The translations under genes were made by a program, and so were the position numbers. Positions 46,953 to 59,870 of a stretch of DNA of 64,000 nt are shown here, one piece after another; position 1 is the stretch's first letter; each line of letters opens with the position of its first letter. The notes under the pieces are model-generated. The model saw only the letters and a list, made by a program, of their open reading frames with translations. It was not told where the DNA came from and ran no database searches. Source of the stretch: Anisus vortex (taxonomy: Eukaryota > Mollusca > Gastropoda > Planorbidae); NCBI GenBank assembly GCA_949126835.1, contig OX421497.1, forward strand, positions 18,162,409 to 18,226,408, written 5' to 3'.

Positions 46953-48023
46953 CAGGGGTCGGGAACCTATGGCTCGCTAGCCAGATGTGGCTCTATTGAT
47001 GGCTGCATCTGGCTCGCAGACAAATGTTCGATTATTAAATAAAAAAATTCTTTAGACTCCTTTGATACTTTGATCTACATATTGTTACGTCCAGAGCTGT
47101 GTAGATCTTGTTGATAATTCTCGTTAGTCCTAGGGTAGACTTTAGTTATTATTATTTATGTTTCAGTATTACACGAACTCTTCTTATAGTCCTGGGCACA
47201 AACTCAGGATTTGTGTTCTAACAGTTCCTTTCCTTGACGTTAGAGTAGTAGATAAATATTATAGTATTGTAAACAACAAAATAGAATAGTAACTTGACGA
47301 GGAAGCTTCAGTGTAAATGTTGTTGATAATTTAATTCAGTTGATATGTTCAATATATACAATATTATGAAGATTATGTACAGTTAGAATAAAATAGTGCA
47401 AACACAAGCGTTCTCAAAAGGAATTATCTCGAAACTAACTGCCTTTCAGACAAACAAATCATTAAATACTATTCAAGTTGTGCAAGGGACAGACCTATTA
47501 CTAGGAGGGGTGAAAATAATGGTATCACTACAAAACTCATAATAAAAATGGATGAACTTCCCCATGCCGACATAATCGACCATTCTTAGCTACTCCGAGA
47601 ATTTGAGGTCAACACTGAATACCAAAATTACCAAGAATCTCTCGCCTTCTTACTAAACGTCAAGCAGATGGAAAGACTAAGCCCCGCCCACAAAATCGTG
47701 TGTAGTGAGAAAAAGAGAAGGGGGAGGGGGAGAATAAACATTGCGTGTTCCAATACTTGGAAACTAATATACATGACAATATTAATTGCATATCAACTTT
47801 TCATTCTACAAATGAGCTAAAGTATAATGCTGCTCAACATCAAAAGTGGTAAAGGAGATAAACTCCGCTAATCTAAAAGACAGAAAAATAGCAACCCTGC
47901 ATTCGTTGTAATTAAAGGGAAATTTTCTTGAATTTTTAGTTTAAAACATAATGTATGGCTCCACAGAATTACTTTTCAAAATATATGGTGTCCATGGCTC
48001 TCTCAGACAAAAAGGTTCCCCTG
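46953..48023. mobile_element. hAT element, 1,071 bp
   Basis: The left end is CAGGGGTCGGGAACCTATGG and the inverted right end CAGGGGAACCTTTTTGTCTG. Flanks tcttacat / ccttacat (7 of 8) are at 46945-46952 and 48024-48031. Subterminal tggctc motifs are mirrored at both ends. No transposase recognised. Confidence 0.8.
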
Positions 48024-48235
48024 CCTTACATCATTATACCATGGACTAAAGCGCTGGAAGGCTCGTACGTTTTGTTTTAGAAAGATTTTAAATCTCAAAA
48101 TGAATTAAAACCCTTCTTACAAAATGTGATAACATAAGGTGGATAAATCTAGCATCTATGAGAGTACATTAGGATTGCTAGTTATATTTAATGAACAAGT
48201 AAAGTGAATCTTTTAGTAGAAGGATGTTAACTAAA

Positions 48236-48996
48236 AGACTGGCAGTGTTCTTGTGGTGATTGAGAAGAAACAGACTGGCAATGTTCTTGTGGTGATTGAG
48301 AACTAACAGACTGGCAATGTTCTTGTGGTGATTGGGTGATTGAGAACTAACAGACTGGCAATGTTCTTGTGGTGATTGGGTGATTGAGAACTAACAGACT
48401 GTCAATGTTCTTGTGGTGATTGAGATCTAACAGACTGGCAATGTTCTTGTGGTGATTGAGAACTAACAGACTGGCAGAGTTCTTGTGGTGATTGAGAACT
48501 AACAGACTGGCAGAGTTCTTGTGGTGATTGAGAACTAACAGACTGGCAATGTTCTTGTGGTGATTGAGAACTAACAGACTGGCAGAGTTCTTGTGGTGAT
48601 TGAGAACTAACAGACTGGCAGAGTTCTTGTGGTGATTGAGAACTAACAGACTGGCAGAGTTCTTGTGGTGATTGAGAACTAACAGACTGCCAGTGTTCTG
48701 GCAATGTTCTTGTGGTGATTGAGAACTAACAGACTGGCAGTGTTCTGGCAATGTTCTTGTGGTGATTGAGAACTAACAGACTGGCAGTGTTCTGGCAATG
48801 TTCTTGTGGTGATTGAGAACTAACAGACTGGCAGTGTTCTTGTGGTGATTGAGAACTAACAGACTGGCAGAGTTCTTGTGGTGATTGAGAACTAACAGAC
48901 TGGCAGTGTTCTTGTAGTGATTGAGAACTAACAGACTGGCAGTGTTCTTGTGGTGATTGAGAACTAACAGACTGGCAGTGTTCTTGTGGTGATTGA
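48236..48996. repeat. 36-bp minisatellite, ~20 copies
   Basis: Unit AACTAACAGACTGGCAGTGT plus tcttgtggtgattgag. Some units carry a 10-bp insertion (tctggcaatg) or an extra ttgggtga. The period of 36 keeps frames open, so long Ser/Gln/His frames appear on the minus strand; these are not genes. Confidence 0.97.
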
Positions 48997-48999
48997 GAT

Positions 49000-50420
49000 G
49001 GATGTGGTGGGGGGAGGCACATCTGTTTTTTTTTACTGCCGATGGGTAGTAGACCTAATCCAGTGACGTGACATCTGTTTTTACCGACTGGTATGGTCGG
49101 ATGATCTTTCTCCATCTTCGTTGGCCATTGATAGTGCCCGAGATACCCTCAAATAATTTATTGATCGTATTACAATAAAAATATACACTCTTAACCGTTT
49201 TTTTTCGCGTTTATAATTCATTAGCTCCCGTTGAACAAAACTTCGCACCCTGGCCTGCAGTTAGATCATTTGTTCTCAGAATTACACAAAAATGTTGGAC
49301 ATTTATCACCATTTGCATGTTCTGTTCATTTTTTTAATGTCTAATATCTTTACTATTCAAATTAGCACACAACATACTTTTTATTGTTTAATTTTTTTTT
49401 TGTTACCATTATACACACAAATAAAAAACACGACATTTGAGTTCGATCAATTCGTCCAGTCGGGCGATTAAACAAATAAATAGCTCAAGGGGAACGATGA
49501 CAACTTAAGGGGAGCGAAGTCTCACAAAGCGTGTCACATTAAAACTCGTTCACTTGTATGTAAAACCCTTTAAATATTATAACCATACATAGCATATAAT
49601 GGGTGGTTTGTAAAACACGACTAATAAAGCATATTATAAAACCACATTTATTGTGTCGTCGACAGACGCTAAAGAACTTGAGTCGCTACACAAAAATGTG
49701 CTTTATCGCACCATATTAACATAAAATTTTAGTAAAATCTTTTCAATTTTATAGTTAAGAAGTACACAATTTATATTTTATTAAATTTATTTTTCAATGT
49801 ATAACATAAGCCCTATTATATTTTAGGCTATCTAAATAGATGTCGATTAGCCGTCAAACATATAACTAACTGAATAACATAACTAGGCTAATTAATTTTG
49901 TTGATAGACTATTTTCCATCTCTCGCTTATTTCTCAATGTATCTAATTTGCTTCTTAATGTGTGAAATTTGACATGGAGAAGTGGTCACCTCACCTCTTT
50001 CTGTTACCAAGATAATAAATTTCGCCCTAAGACTATCGATCAAAGAATCACATATTTCTACAGTTTTGTAAAGTGTTCATTTGATAAAGCCTGATGAAAT
50101 GAACAATATAAAGCACTAAGTCTTATTTATAATTAAATTCTAGGCTATGCCTATTAGGCTATAGGTGCCGTATTTTTGGCTAACCCTTAACAAAATAAAG
50201 CCGTCGAGGCACAATAATAATAAATGTTACCTAATATGCCTATATCCTATATCTAATACATATCACGCCTAATTTTAAATCTAAATGTAAGAATTATGGG
50301 CGTCCGCAGAAAGCTTTATAGGAGGGGGCCAAGATGACGTCATAATTTATGTAAGGTATGGGAGGGTGGGGTGCAAAATGACGCATTTTGAAGAAATTGT
50401 TACAATTTTTGCAAATCCAT
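49000..50420. other. No gene recognised
   Basis: AT-rich, no recognisable repeat or coding block. Confidence 0.4.
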
Positions 50421-50422
50421 GA

Positions 50423-51613
50423 GGTTTCAGGGCAGGGCGAAGTACCACCGAACAAATCTTTAACCTGATACTAATATGTGAGAAATACCTACAGCACCAA
50501 CAACACCTATACCATGTGTTCGTAGACTATAAGAAAGCGTTTGACAGAGTCTGGCATGAAGCGCTGTGGGCAACCATGAGAGCATATAACATCACCCCCA
50601 ACATTATTGCAGTCATTAAACGTCAGTATGACAATGCTACCAGTGCAGTCCGCCACAACTAAGTCACTGGCAAATGGTTCAAAACAACCATTGGCGTGCG
50701 TCAAGGGTGCCTACTCTCTCCGACACTCTTCAACATTTACCTGGAAAGGATCATGACCGATGCACTGGAAGACCATGTCAAGACAGTCAGCATCGGTGGC
50801 AGACAAGTCACCAATCTTCGCTTTGCAGATGACATAGATGGCTTAGCTGGCAGTGAAGATGAACTGAGGGAGTTAACAGCCAAACTGGAGATAACATCAT
50901 TAGCGTATGGCAAGGAAATAAACGATGAAAAGACCAAAGTTATGGCAAACATGGAGTTTGAATCCAAAATACAAGTGGGCGGTCCGAGACTCGAGAAAGT
51001 CTCCTCCTTCAAATATCTGGGATCCATAATATCTGATGTAGGATCCAAGCCGTAAATTCTTGCAAGAATAGCCCAAACAACTGCTGCACTTTGCAAGCTA
51101 AAAAACATCTGGCAAAGCAAGACAATCTCACTTTACTCAAAGATTCGACTGATGCGCTCCCTGGCGATGGCAGTTTTTATGTACGGCTGTGAAACATAGA
51201 CACTTACAGAAGATCTCCAGAAAAGAATCAGAGCCATGGAAATGAGATGCCTACGTAAAATTGTAAGCATCTCCTACAAAGATCTAGTTACAAATGAGGC
51301 TGTCCGCGAGCGAATCACCTACGTCATCGGCCCTCATGAGGATCTACTCAGTGCCATTAAATCCAGAAAACTCCGATGGTATGGGCATGTGGCAAGTTCC
51401 GAAGGCCTGGCGAAAACCATCCTGCAGGGCACAGTGCGAGGTGGAAGAAAGAGAGGCAGGCAGAAGAGACGATGGGATGATGACATCAAGGAGTGGACCG
51501 GCTTGTCTCTTGCAGACTCCCAGAGGGCGGCACAGGACCGAGACAAATGGCGCAAAATTATCCAACTGTCAAAAAATGGTGCCCCAACGACCTTCGCTCG
51601 GGTTATGGGATAG
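50423..51613 (+). pseudogene. LINE reverse transcriptase and C-terminal region, nonsense-inactivated
   Basis: One reading frame runs from FRAGRSTTEQIFNLIL through HVFVDYKKAFDRVWHE, VRQGCLLSPTLFNIYLERI, LRFADDIDGLAGSEDELREL (catalytic FADD), KVSSFKYLGSII and KLRWYGHVASSEGLAKTIL to RGGRKRGRQKRRWDDDIKEW. It is interrupted only by three in-frame stops (about 50660, 51053 and 51197) and has no frameshift, so it is fairly young. The N-terminal endonuclease is missing (5' truncation). The tail is agaagagaagaag. The clade is not assigned. Confidence 0.9.
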
Positions 51614-51629
51614 AAGAGAAGAAGATGAG

Positions 51630-52313
51630 GGGGAAGGGGAGCTTTGCTAACCGCCTCTTTCTCCCGATGCCAATGGTAAGAACAGCAAAATGTAGTGTAT
51701 CGGTGCATCGACCATGTCATATAATTTAATGATAATATCAGTCTTATAGTTATTGACCCACATGTAATGCTTGAAAACTTTGTAGGCCTCACGCTAATTT
51801 CTTTAATTATATTTTGGCTATTCATAATGTATGTAACTGATAATAAAACCAAAGTAATTGTAATGAAGTTGCATATGCCCATATATTAAACTTAAAATTC
51901 CTAATTTAGCCCTATTCGTCCTATTCGTCCCAGAATTGAAAATATTTTATGGCGGTGCTGAAAATCACAATACAAAACTAAAATTTCAAATCCATAGGCC
52001 TAACAATCAGATATTTGCACATTCGTTTACTTTTTGGCATTAGCACATGGCTTAGATGTGAACAAAACTTTGTGAGCCATATCAGCGAGTTCTGTCAGTT
52101 ATGGACGTGCCACAAAGTACAAAAAGTCCATTGATTTGGACGTTTTATCATTAGTTTTATGAAGCTTCTACAAAATACTGCACTTTCTTACTTGGAAATA
52201 GAGTAAATAGACTATCTTTCTTTCGGTGAATAATGCCTTTTATTTAAATTTAAAATATCTTTATCAACTTCTTCTAATTATCAATCTTTAATAACATCAA
52301 GCAGATTTGACAA
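51630..52313. other. No feature recognised
   Basis: AT-rich sequence between the LINE and the pogo-like element. Confidence 0.4.
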
Positions 52314-52315
52314 TA

Positions 52316-53447
52316 GGGGAGACCGGGGCTAGTCCGCCATAGGGGTAGCCTACATTCGCCACGGTGGTATTACGCGCGAACCGAGCTATTTTTTGACTGT
52401 ACGACACTACCACGCCGTTCAGTAATGGCGTCTGGTTGATCTGTGTCTGTGTTAAACGGCTGCAAATCTAGACTGCTCTTCTACCGTGATATTTGTGTTT
52501 TCTTAGTAGGTAAGTGATTTTTTCTTCGTACTTCAACTCCTTCTTCTTCTTCTGCTTCTATTAGCCAGTCTTCAGAGCTGTTTGCTCTCTTGCAGTCAGT
52601 GCCAGACAAACATATTTACATGTTGTTTTTTTCAGTTGTTCAAACCCCAGAATAACAATACTTCAACTCCTCATAAGCTTATTACGCAAGAAGTAGTTAG
52701 GGCTTTTGAACGACACTGCATGGTATCCAAACACTGGCTCTCCTTGTTACATTCACGGTGTCACGTTGTCGCTTTCTCTACCAAGAATGCTGTAATGGAT
52801 TGATAATTGTCGAAAAGTGATAGTGGAGCAGGTTCAGCAACACTGGCTGGGGTATATCCGGCAGATGGGTGAACCTGCCCCAATGGGTGGGTGCACTTGC
52901 CTCAAACTATTTATTTAGCATTGTGATCATTTATTTTCTGTTGTTGTTATTAATAACAATTTTATTATCATCAGAAAACGTCAAAAATGGTCTGACACTA
53001 CAAGAAAAAAAGTCAGCCTGGCTTATTTCCTGAAGACATCCTAAGTCGAGCCCATGAGCACATTGAAACTACATGCGACAGTGTTCGCAAGACTGCCAAT
53101 GACTTTGAGATTCCCCATAAATAAAGCTTGCCTTGTTGTTGTTGTTTTTTTGTATCGAGTGTTTAAACCTTGTTTTCGTGAATTGTTTTGCATGTGGCGA
53201 ATTTGCCCCTCACAGGCGTATGTGCCCCACATGTGTGACGAACATGTAAGGCACATTCGCCCACATAGAGTGACCTCACAATTGATTCTATTGTGTGATT
53301 TGGGGCAGAGGTTTCCCAAAATCCATCTAGCCCACATTAACTGAATAGTTGGGGAATGATTATGAAAATCTGCAAAGAATTCCATCCAGAAATAAACCCT
53401 GAATAGCTAAAAATGCTAAAAATGGGTGGACTAGCCCCGGTCTCCCC
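52316..53447 (+). mobile_element. TA-flanked pogo/Tc1-mariner-like element, 1,132 bp
   Basis: The ends are GGGGAGACCGGGGCTAGTCC and an exact inverted copy, flanked by TA (52314-52315, 53448-53449). At about 53022-53120 the plus strand encodes PEDILSRAHEHIE, SVRKTANDFEIPH, which resembles the psq-type helix-turn-helix at the N-terminus of pogo/Tigger transposases. The rest of the transposase is absent. Subterminal gtgcccc / gcgaattt motifs recur. Confidence 0.8.
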
Positions 53448-53449
53448 TA

Positions 53450-56222
53450 ACAGAAAAACATAAGTTACCATTGACTTAGTGAAATCTGTTAATTGTTTTT
53501 TTATTATACGACAGAGGACATTTTCAATATCAACTCGGCATAAAATTATCCCAGCGCTTCATGGGTCAATCTTTCACCATTTATTCATTTCTACTCGTAG
53601 ATTAGACGCTCCAGGCTTATCCACATTTTAGAGACAATTTTTTTTTAATTTTGTGTCCTTTGTACTGCCCAGTAAGCTTATATTTTCTCTGTTTTGAAGA
53701 AGGAAATCTATTATTATCGCTGTAACTGTAAGCTTGTCAGACATTTGTTGTAGATCTAGTCCGGAAACGATAGTCCCGAGTTGAGAATTAAATACGCATC
53801 TGATATTGTAGTTGCATTTTCCGTGAGTTGCTCTAGGGCAGAGAGTTCTGATTATTTCTTCATCGAGATGGACGTCTTACAGTGCGCATTAGGGGGTCGA
53901 GCATGGTTCCGTGCAGTGTGGTTGAAGCCGGGAGGTCAAATGATCCGTTCTGATCAGAGCTGTGACTACCGCTCCCTGCGAGTAGTCTAATTGGCTTAAC
54001 GTCTCCAGGCCGGAGACGCTAAAAGTCTCTAGTTGTATGCATATCTATTATTATCTATAGATTGATGGCTCGACTTGATACAATATACAGTCTAGTAATT
54101 TTTTCCACCCGATTCATTTGATTAAGTCACAGACATACGTAAATTAGCCGTCCTCATACAACAAGGACAGATTTTTAGTAAATATAGTATGTGTCTCAGT
54201 CCATTTGAACTGTAGAGGAATAGAGTAGTACCCGGTAGTGAAAGGCTACGTTTCCCATGTTCACATTCATTGCTCTGGCCAGTGTCGAAAATGTCCGCCA
54301 TTTAACTTCACGACTAGATTATTAGGCCTACTCATCTCGACACTAATGATAAACTTCCCAACTAATCAAGACTTTTTGATTGACCAATAGACTTGACACA
54401 TGTCTATTCGCGTTTTTCTAGACTGTGGACTAAATGTTTCAAGCGATTTTGTCGGTGTGTCCATGTGATATCGCTGCTAACTTTACGAAAACAATGGCGA
54501 TCCACATATTGTTCTCCTGTTGGTCAAAGTGGTGTTGTTTCTCGCGTGAATAGCAACCCGCATCTAGCCAAACACTTTTATTGCTTTTCTTTCTTTCTTG
54601 TGTGTGTAAGTCTTCACGTACGTGATTACTGGGTTTACAGATGAAGAATAAAAGATAAGGAAGATTGGAAACTAAGGATACACTCTGGAATAAGACACAG
54701 AAGCTTTTAGATGTTCAGATAAAGCCGTTACAGACCGTGAGTTTGACATGTTTAGAATTAAAATGTCTTCGCCTGCTGCTTGTACAGCTAATTACAGCAT
54801 AGGCTATCTGGGGGAGTTTCCTTTCCGAAGAAAAGTAGCCTACCAACTGCTGGTAGCTTTTTTGATCGTAATTAAGGTCTCTTCTTGTAAAAAAATTCCA
54901 TTGTTTTGAGTCTTAGTCTTCATCATACGCCTAACAATACTGCCTAGTTGTGTTTATTTTTTTTAATACAAGTCCAAATGACTAACCAGGTCAATAAGTT
55001 TTTCTTGTATTATTCTGCGTGGGTTTGAGACTGTAGGTCTACCACATGTCCACATAGAACATTTGGTCTGTTCACCTCGTCCGCATTAGATAAAAGCAAA
55101 AGATTCTAGAATAGGAAGTGCCTCATGTAAAACTTATCTGAAAGCAGACGGGTTGTTTGAGTATACTGTTCTCGACTTCTTTAACTCGTTCCTCCATTTA
55201 ATGAAATAATTTCTAGATGTATTAACTTAGATTGTGTTTGTTTCTTCCTTTGTGAGTAGTGAAAAGCAAAATCTAAGAAATGCTAATGCATAACAAAATA
55301 GGTAAATATTTAAAGCGTTTTTATATTATGTCATTTTCCCACAAATATAGGGCCTAGTAAATTTTGCTATTATTATTATAACACTAGTAATGGATTACAT
55401 ACTTGTATTGTACAAATGGATAAACAGGCCATTTAAGAAATGAATGTAACTGTAGCAGAAAGTGTCTGGCATTAATTTAAGTTTGAAATTTTTTCTAATG
55501 CTCCTTTCCCACAATATATCAATATAGTATACTGCTGACGTCACCATGTTTAACCAGCTTCCTGATCGTAGGGCTGCATGGGGAAATGATGTCATGTCTG
55601 GACAAAGTGTGCAAGATGTCTAGATGGTATTATCCAATGCGCTCTTGAGACGTAAAATACCGAAGATTATGCAATGCTATGCAATACTATGACATCATTC
55701 TAAGATTAGTTTGAATGTTGTTGCACTGGATAAATGTACTTGATGAAACATAAAATCAGCAATATGAGATATTTTTAAAAAGAGAGTTAATTAAAATGAG
55801 CCGCGGTCATGTTCACGATCAACAGAATGAATACTATACCACAGAATATGACCTTATGAGTCAGCAATCTGAGCAATGATTTTACTGTTGACCAGGTGAT
55901 GGTCGCAACGAAGTAGTGGAAGCACGTAGTATCCAACAAGGAACAGGCCATGTCGCAGGGGGCCAGCCACAGGACAAAAGAAGTGAAATATCTTGCTATC
56001 AGGGACGGTGCTTCATCACCATAGAGTAAAAGACTCTAGAACTAGAACGGTAATGCTAAGGTAAATCAGATGACAGCGAACGGGATGCACACATTAACAG
56101 CAAACCTGGAAATTAGAGGGCCGTGTGAAACGGGCTGGGCTGTGCATACCACAGAATCTAGAATATATTTCTCTACTCTGGAATACAACCATCATCGCGG
56201 TGCCAAGCAAAACATCAAGCAG
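53450..56222. other. No gene recognised
   Basis: Base composition is less AT-biased around 53,800-54,650. Several short frames occur but none has recognisable motifs or neighbouring splice sites that build a protein. Confidence 0.35.
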
Positions 56223-56225
56223 ATA

Positions 56226-59200
56226 TAGGGAGGTAACAATTGTTGATAAAATATAAGTTTAAGGAGAATACTTAGATAGGCCTACTAGTTTAGGAAGGTA
56301 ACAATTGTTGATAAAATATAAGTTTAAGGAGAATACTTAGATAGGCCTACTAGTTTAGGAAGGTAACAATTGTTGATAAAATATAAGTTTAAGGAGAATA
56401 CTTAGATAGGCCTACTAGTTTAGGAAGGTAACAATTGTTGATAAAATATAAGTTTAAGGAGAATACTTAGATAGGCCTACTAGTTTAGGAAGGTAACAAT
56501 TGTTGATAAAATATAAGTTTAAGGAGAATACTTAGATAGGCCTACTAGTTTAGGAAGGTAACAATTGTTGATAAAATATAAGTTTAAGGAGAATACTTAG
56601 ATAGGCCTACTAGTTTAGGAAGGTAACAATTGTTGATAAAATATAAGTTTAAGGAGAATACTTAGATAGGCCTACTAGTTTAGGAAGGTAACAATTGTTG
56701 ATAAAATATAAGTTTAAGGAGAATACTTAGATAGGCCTACTAGTTTAGGAAGGTAACAATTGTTGATAAAATATAAGTTTAAGGAGAATACTTAGATAGG
56801 CCTACTAGTTTAGGAAGGTAACAATTGTTGATAAAATATAAGTTTAAGGAGAATACTTAGATAGGCCTACTAGTTTAGGAAGGTAACAATTGTTGATAAA
56901 ATATAAGTTTAAGGAGAATACTTAGATAGGCCTACTAGTTTAGGAAGGTAACAATTGTTGATAAAATATAAGTTTAAAGAGAATACTTAGATAGGCCTAC
57001 TAGTTTAGGAAGGTAACAATTGTTGATAAAATATAAGTTTAAAGAGAATACTTAGATACTAGTTTAGGAAGGTAACAATTGTTGATAAAATATAAGTTTA
57101 AAGAGAATACTTAGATACTAGTTTAGGAAGGTAACAATTGTTGATAAAATATAAGTTTAAAGAGAATACTTAGATACTAGTTTAGGAAGGTAACAATTGT
57201 TGATAAAATATAAGTTTAAAGAGAATACTTAGATACTAGTTTAGGAAGGTAACAATTGTTGATAAAATATAAGTTTAAGGAGAATACTTAGATAGGCCTA
57301 CTAGTTTAGGAAGGTAACAATTGTTGATAAAATATAAGTTTAAAGAGAATACTTAGATAGGCCTACTAGTTTAGGAAGGTAACAATTGTTGATAAAATAT
57401 AAGTTTAAGGAGAATACTTAGATAGGCCTACTAGTTTAGGAAGGTAACAATTGTTGATAAAATATAAGTTTAAAGAGAATACTTAGATAGGCCTACTAGT
57501 TTAGGAAGGTAACAATTGTTGATAAAATATAAGTTTAAGGAGAATACTTAGATAGGCCTACTAGTTTAGGAAGGTAACAATTGTTGATAAAATATAAGTT
57601 TAAGGAGAATACTTAGATAGGCCTACTAGTTTAGGAAGGTAACAATTGTTGATAAAATATAAGTTTAAGGAGAATACTTAGATAGGCCTACTAGTTTAGG
57701 AAGGTAACAATTGTTGATAAAATATAAGTTTAAAGAGAATACTTAGATACTAGTTTAGGAAGGTAACAATTGTTGATAAAATATAAGTTTAAAGAGAATA
57801 CTTAGATACTAGTTTAGGAAGGTAACAATTGTTGATAAAATATAAGTTTAAAGAGAATACTTAGATACTAGTTTAGGAAGGTAACAATTGTTGATAAAAT
57901 ATAAGTTTAAAGAGAATACTTAGATACTAGTTTAGGAAGGTAACAATTGTTGATAAAATATAAGTTTAAAGAGAATACTTAGATACTAGTTTAGGAAGGT
58001 AACAATTGTTGATAAAATATAAGTTTAAGGAGAATACTTAGATAGGCCTACTAGTTTAGGAAGGTAACAATTGTTGATAAAATATAAGTTTAAAGAGAAT
58101 ACTTAGATAGGCCTACTAGTTTAGGAAGGTAACAATTGTTGATAAAATATAAGTTTAAGGAGAATACTTAGATAGGCCTACTAGTTTAGGAAGGTAACAA
58201 TTGTTGATAAAATATAAGTTTAAAGAGAATACTTAGATAGGCCTACTAGTTTAGGAAGGTAACAATTGTTGATAAAATATAAGTTTAAGGAGAATACTTA
58301 GATAGGCCTACTAGTTTAGGAAGGTAACAATTGTTGATAAAATATAAGTTTAAGGAGAATACTTAGATAGGCCTACTAGTTTAGGAAGGTAACAATTGTT
58401 GATAAAATATAAGTTTAAGGAGAATACTTAGATAGGCCTACTAGTTTAGGAAGGTAACAATTGTTGATAAAATATAAGTTTAAGGAGAATACTTAGATAG
58501 GCCTACTAGTTTAGGAAGGTAACAATTGTTGATAAAATATAAGTTTAAGGAGAATACTTAGATAGGCCTACTAGTTTAGGAAGGTAACAATTGTTGATAA
58601 AATATAAGTTTAAGGAGAATACTTAGATAGGCCTACTAGTTTAGGAAGGTAACAATTGTTGATAAAATATAAGTTTAAGGAGAATACTTAGATAGGCCTA
58701 CTAGTTTAGGAAGGTAACAATTGTTGATAAAATATAAGTTTAAGGAGAATACTTAGATAGGCCTACTAGTTTAGGAAGGTAACAATTGTTGATAAAATAT
58801 AAGTTTAAAGAGAATACTTAGATACTAGTTTAGGAAGGTAACAATTGTTGATAAAATATAAGTTTAAAGAGAATACTTAGATACTAGTTTAGGAAGGTAA
58901 CAATTGTTGATAAAATATAAGTTTAAAGAGAATACTTAGATACTAGTTTAGGAAGGTAACAATTGTTGATAAAATATAAGTTTAAAGAGAATACTTAGAT
59001 ACTAGTTTAGGAAGGTAACAATTGTTGATAAAATATAAGTTTAAAGAGAATACTTAGATACTAGTTTAGGAAGGTAACAATTGTTGATAAAATATAAGTT
59101 TAAGGAGAATACTTAGATAGGCCTACTAGTTTAGGAAGGTAACAATTGTTGATAAAATATAAGTTTAAAGAGAATACTTAGATACTAGTTTAAGAAGGTA

Positions 59201-59690
59201 ACAATTGTTGATAAAATATAAGTTTAAGGAGAATACTTAGATACTAGTTTAGGAAGGTAACAATTGTTGATAAAATATAAGTTTAAGGAGAATACTTAGA
59301 TTTAGATACTAGTTTACGAAGGTAACAATTGTTGATAAAGTATAAGTTTAAGGAGAATACTTAGATTTAGATACTAGTTTAGGAAGGTAACAATTGTTGA
59401 TAAAATATAAGTTTAAGGAGAATACTTGGATACTAGTTTCAGGAAGGTAACAATTGTTGATAAAATATAAGTTTAAGGAGAATACTTAGATTTAGATACT
59501 AGTTTACGAAGGTAACAATTGTTGATAAAGTATAAGTTTAAGGAGAATACTTAGATTTAGATACTAGTTTACGAAGGTAACAATTGTTGATAAAGTATAA
59601 GTTTAAGGGGAATACTTGGATACTAGTTTAGGATGGTAACAATTGTTGATAAAATATAAGTTTATGTGGAATACTTGGATACTAGCTTAT
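56226..59690. repeat. 65/58-bp satellite array, 3.5 kb, ~55 units
   Basis: The long unit (65 bp) contains GGAAGGTAACAATTGTTGAT and ends cttagataggcctactagttt. The short unit (58 bp) lacks 7 bp, reading cttagatactagttt. A linked g/a variant (aaggagaat / aaagagaat) marks sub-types. The left third is almost pure long units; the right end decays with 'tttagatac' insertions after ~59,300. Confidence 0.98.
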
Positions 59691-59723
59691 CTCTATGAAA
59701 CTCTAACTCCTTTAATAAAATAA

Positions 59724-59860
59724 CCAAAGGGCTGGCCCAGTTTAAAATGGAGAGATGGTTTAGAAATGGAACTACAACAGCTTGGAGTTTAAGCATTAGA
59801 AAGATCTGATTGGAAGGCTGTAATGAAACGGGTTAAAACTCTCCCTGTGCATACATTTTT
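59724..59860 (+). pseudogene. LINE C-terminal fragment bordering the satellite
   Basis: Conceptual translation reads RGWPSLKWRDGLEMELQQLG, a stop, then ALERSDWKAVMKRVKTLP. The RGRPxLxWxD motif and Trp-rich end are typical of the C-terminus of many non-LTR retrotransposon ORF2 proteins. Confidence 0.65.
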
Positions 59861-59870
59861 TAAATTGAAT

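Noticed and set aside
47085..47800. Solo LTR starting TGTTACGTCC inside the 46.9-kb hAT element
   Set aside because: The start resembles a Gypsy LTR, but no matching CA end or 5-bp duplication could be found.
48347..49115. Several 100-134-codon frames rich in SVSSQSPQE or LLVLNHHKN
   Set aside because: The 36-bp repeat period keeps all frames open; there is no start context or non-repetitive domain.
53781..53990. 69-codon frame in a less AT-rich stretch
   Set aside because: No domain, no compatible splice neighbours and no repeat partner; kept as unannotated.
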